Shown here one piece after another: positions 5,900-7,505 of a stretch of 7,505 nucleotides of DNA. Below the pieces are notes generated by a model. The model was not told the DNA's origin. It made no database searches and saw only the letters and a list, made by a program, of their open reading frames with translations. The position numbers and the translations under genes are program-made. The DNA comes from Salinisphaera sp. UBA1666 (lineage in GTDB: Bacteria > Pseudomonadota > Gammaproteobacteria > Nevskiales > Salinisphaeraceae): the NCBI GenBank assembly GCA_002320455.1, contig DCKU01000116.1, positions 1-7,505 of the forward strand, written 5' to 3'. The first letter of the stretch is position 1, and the number at the start of each line of letters is the position of its first letter.

Positions 5900-6893
5900 G
5901 ACGAGCTCTCCAGGCAGCGTGGTTGATAGCTACCAAGGTTAACAACAACAAGGCCGCCCCGCCGTTGTGGCCAACGGCGACGTAAAGCGGCAGATGAAAG
6001 ACGACGGTCGAGATGCCGAGCGCGATCTGCAGGCCGACCACGCCCAGAAGCGCCCCACCCAGCCCGGCCCAGCGGCCGTCCGCGCGAGAGGCCATAAACA
6101 GGCGCACGGCCAACACCAGCATGGTCAAGGCCACGACACACGCCCCCAGGCGATGGCTCCAATGAATGGTCTGGCGCGGCACACTCGACAGAATGCCGTA
6201 CTCGTAGTTGATGCCCAGGCCATGCCAAAGAGTAAACGCGGTTTCAAAATCCGTCTGTGGCCACCACTGCGCCTGACAGGTGGGAAAATCCGGACAGGCG
6301 AGCGCGGCATAGTTGGTCGACGTCCAGGCCCCCAGAAAGATCTGGCACACCAGCACCACCAGGCCGAGACCGGCCAGCAGGCGCAGGCTTTTCAGCCCGT
6401 TCGCCGGCCAGTTCACCATCAGGGCCCCCTGTCGGAACAGGCACAGACTCAGTAACGCCAGAATAGTCATGCCGCCCAGCAGATGGGCAGTGACCACCAA
6501 CGGCTTAAGCAGCAGCGTGACCGTCCACATGCCCAGCAGCGCCTGACAGATCACCACGCCCACAGTCACCCACGGCAACACCCGCTGCTGATGAGGATCC
6601 GCCGTACGCCGGAGGGCGAGCAGCGCAAGCGCCAGAATCACCAGGCCCAGCGTGCCGGCAAAATAGCGATGGATCATTTCACGCCAGGCCTTGCCGGTCT
6701 CCACGGCCTGGCCGAATTGTGCACCGGCGCTGTCCATGGCGGCCTGTGAAGTCGGCACGTCCAGATGGCCGTAGCAGCCCGGCCAGTCCGGACAGCCCAG
6801 GCCCGCATCAGACAGCCGGGTATAGGCGCCTAGCATGATCACGGCCAGCGTGAGCACCACGGCAAACAGATTGAGATAGACGCGTGTCGACAT
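5892..6893 (-). CDS. ctaA: Heme A synthase (CtaA/COX15 family)
   Basis: CtaA oxidises the C8 methyl group of heme o to a formyl group, making heme a for aa3-type oxidases in the inner membrane. From the ATG at 6893 it has 333 residues and eight predicted spans (about 8-24, 76-95, 106-126, 131-153, 170-190, 244-266, 277-298, 304-324). Key family residues are all present: E72 and H75 (REMIHRYFAG), H137 (TAHLLGG), H247 (HWSHRLGA) and H309 (VGHNGGA). Both extracytoplasmic cysteine pairs are kept, C34/C40 (GCPDWPGC) and C200/C206 (ACPDFPTC). A longer reading from 6968 adds 25 residues that overlap the upstream gene and look unlike a CtaA N-terminus, so the start at 6893 is chosen, although it has no clear Shine-Dalgarno sequence. 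It starts 13 bases after the upstream stop and overlaps cyoE by 8 bases. Confidence 0.95.
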   Translation of the reverse strand: MSTRVYLNLFAVVLTLAVIMLGAYTRLSDAGLGCPDWPGCYGHLDVPTSQAAMDSAGAQFGQAVETGKAWREMIHRYFAGTLGLVILALALLALRRTADPHQQRVLPWVTVGVVICQALLGMWTVTLLLKPLVVTAHLLGGMTILALLSLCLFRQGALMVNWPANGLKSLRLLAGLGLVVLVCQIFLGAWTSTNYAALACPDFPTCQAQWWPQTDFETAFTLWHGLGINYEYGILSSVPRQTIHWSHRLGACVVALTMLVLAVRLFMASRADGRWAGLGGALLGVVGLQIALGISTVVFHLPLYVAVGHNGGAALLLLTLVAINHAAWRARHG

Positions 6894-6906
6894 GTCGGTT
6901 GTTTCG

Positions 6907-7473
6907 CTAGGGCCGGCTGGCCAGGGCCAGCAGCCGTTTGAGGTCTTGATGCAACCCGTCGGCGCCAATCGACGGCGGGTAGTACGCCATCCAGCGCGCC
7001 TCGGGATCGATCAGATAGATCGTGCCGGGCGCCTCACGCATACGCGCGCTGAATAGCGCCTGCCAATCTTCGACCTTTGTACGATAGACGGTGACATCGG
7101 GTTGCAGCCCGGTCAGCGTTTCGGCGGGCGTATTATCACCCACCACCAGCACCTGACGCACGCGCGCCGCGTCCACGTGCAACAGCCCCCGCACCACACG
7201 CCCGGTATGCAGGTGTTGTTTACAGCGTGCATCACAGCCGTGCGGGGCCAGCTGTAGCAATGTCCAGCGGCCGGTCAGAGCCGCGCGCGAGGCGGGCGGC
7301 ACCGCGACGATCGGTCGCACCAGCCGGCCGGCCGCCGCCTCGCCGTCGCCGCGCCAGCCCGCGCCGTAATACAGGCCGTAGGCCGCAACCAGCGGGGCGG
7401 CAAACAACACGACGAGCAGGCCGACGACCGCACGGCCCCGGCGTCGATTCACTAGGGCCTGTTGAGGTTTCAT
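6907..7473 (-). CDS. Cytochrome c oxidase-cluster membrane protein with a CxxxC thioredoxin-like domain (PA0111-like)
   Basis: This 188-residue protein has a basic N-terminus (NRRRGR), one membrane span (about 15-36) and a periplasmic domain. WTLLQLAPHGCDARCKQHL (70-88) carries C80 and C84, a CxxxC pair like the copper site of SCO1/SenC proteins. The C-terminal IYLIDPEARWMAYYPPSIG (152-170) followed by GLHQDLKRLL (173-182) matches the end of the thioredoxin-like fold in this group. Gene order (just before ctaA and cyoE) and sequence pattern agree with the uncharacterised protein between SURF1 and ctaA in Pseudomonas (PA0111). A part in copper delivery or oxidase assembly is inferred, not proven; an SCO-type histidine partner is not obvious. 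The ATG at 7473 overlaps the stop of an upstream frame (ATGA); no good Shine-Dalgarno sequence is seen, and this frame is open to the window edge, so a start farther upstream is possible. Confidence 0.85.
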   Translation of the reverse strand: MKPQQALVNRRRGRAVVGLLVVLFAAPLVAAYGLYYGAGWRGDGEAAAGRLVRPIVAVPPASRAALTGRWTLLQLAPHGCDARCKQHLHTGRVVRGLLHVDAARVRQVLVVGDNTPAETLTGLQPDVTVYRTKVEDWQALFSARMREAPGTIYLIDPEARWMAYYPPSIGADGLHQDLKRLLALASRP

Positions 7474-7505
7474 ACGAGCGCCGCGTTGGCGTCCGCAAAT
7501 CGTGT
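7470..7505 (-). CDS. C-terminal tail of an upstream gene (possibly SURF1 family), cut by the window edge
   Basis: On the minus strand one frame enters from the right edge and reads TRFADANAALV before a TGA at 7472-7470. That stop overlaps the ATG of the next gene as ATGA, a classic coupled junction. In Pseudomonas-like clusters the gene in this place encodes SURF1, an oxidase assembly factor, but eleven residues at a variable C-terminus cannot prove it. Only the junction and the neighbouring genes support the call; an open frame this short can also arise by chance. Confidence 0.35.
   Translation of the reverse strand, partial: TRFADANAALV

Noticed and set aside
5243..6749. Plus-strand open frames opposite cyoE and ctaA, rich in His, Arg, Gln and Asp
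   Set aside because: Their odd composition is the mirror of membrane-protein codons on the minus strand, where both enzymes have full motif support.
6894..6968. Longer ctaA with 25 extra N-terminal residues
   Set aside because: The extension lies within the upstream coding sequence and reads as a Trp/Pro/Cys-rich stretch unlike CtaA N-termini, whereas the start at 6893 leads directly into the first membrane span.

Overview
This GC-rich window reads as ordinary proteobacterial chromosome, most likely from a gammaproteobacterium. The grounds are an NADPH-type CysJ/CysI sulfite reductase, a YqcC-family protein, an SLT-like lipoprotein of a kind I associate with Pseudomonas-type gammaproteobacteria, and a cytochrome c oxidase assembly cluster in the Pseudomonas-like order (small CxxxC membrane protein, ctaA, cyoE). 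I cannot name the genus. The window begins exactly on AAGCTT, a HindIII site, so the left edge may be a cloning boundary.

Layout. Positions 1-3539 (minus strand) hold the assimilatory sulfite reductase genes cysJ then cysI. cysI runs off the left edge and lacks roughly its last 50 residues. The 86-base gap between them contains a perfect hairpin and a 13-base palindrome that covers the cysI ribosome-binding site. Positions 3540-3728 are a divergent spacer with a strikingly AT-rich tract and candidate promoters for cysJ. Positions 3729-4740 (plus strand) carry an SLT-like outer-membrane lipoprotein and a YqcC-family protein. Positions 4741-4957 are a convergent spacer with no gene but with short direct and inverted repeats. 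Positions 4958-7505 (minus strand) are the distal end of a cytochrome c oxidase biogenesis operon: the tail of an unidentified upstream gene, a membrane-anchored CxxxC protein, heme A synthase (ctaA) and heme O synthase (cyoE), tightly packed or overlapping.

How the genes work together. CysJ passes electrons from NADPH through FAD and FMN to CysI, which reduces sulfite to sulfide for cysteine synthesis. CyoE farnesylates heme b to heme o and CtaA oxidises heme o to heme a for an aa3-type oxidase; the small CxxxC protein probably assists oxidase assembly. The two plus-strand genes have no evident link to either pathway.

I found no mobile element, CRISPR array, tRNA, rRNA or clearly novel system. 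The points worth a second look are in the three spacers and in the gene order at the end of the oxidase operon.
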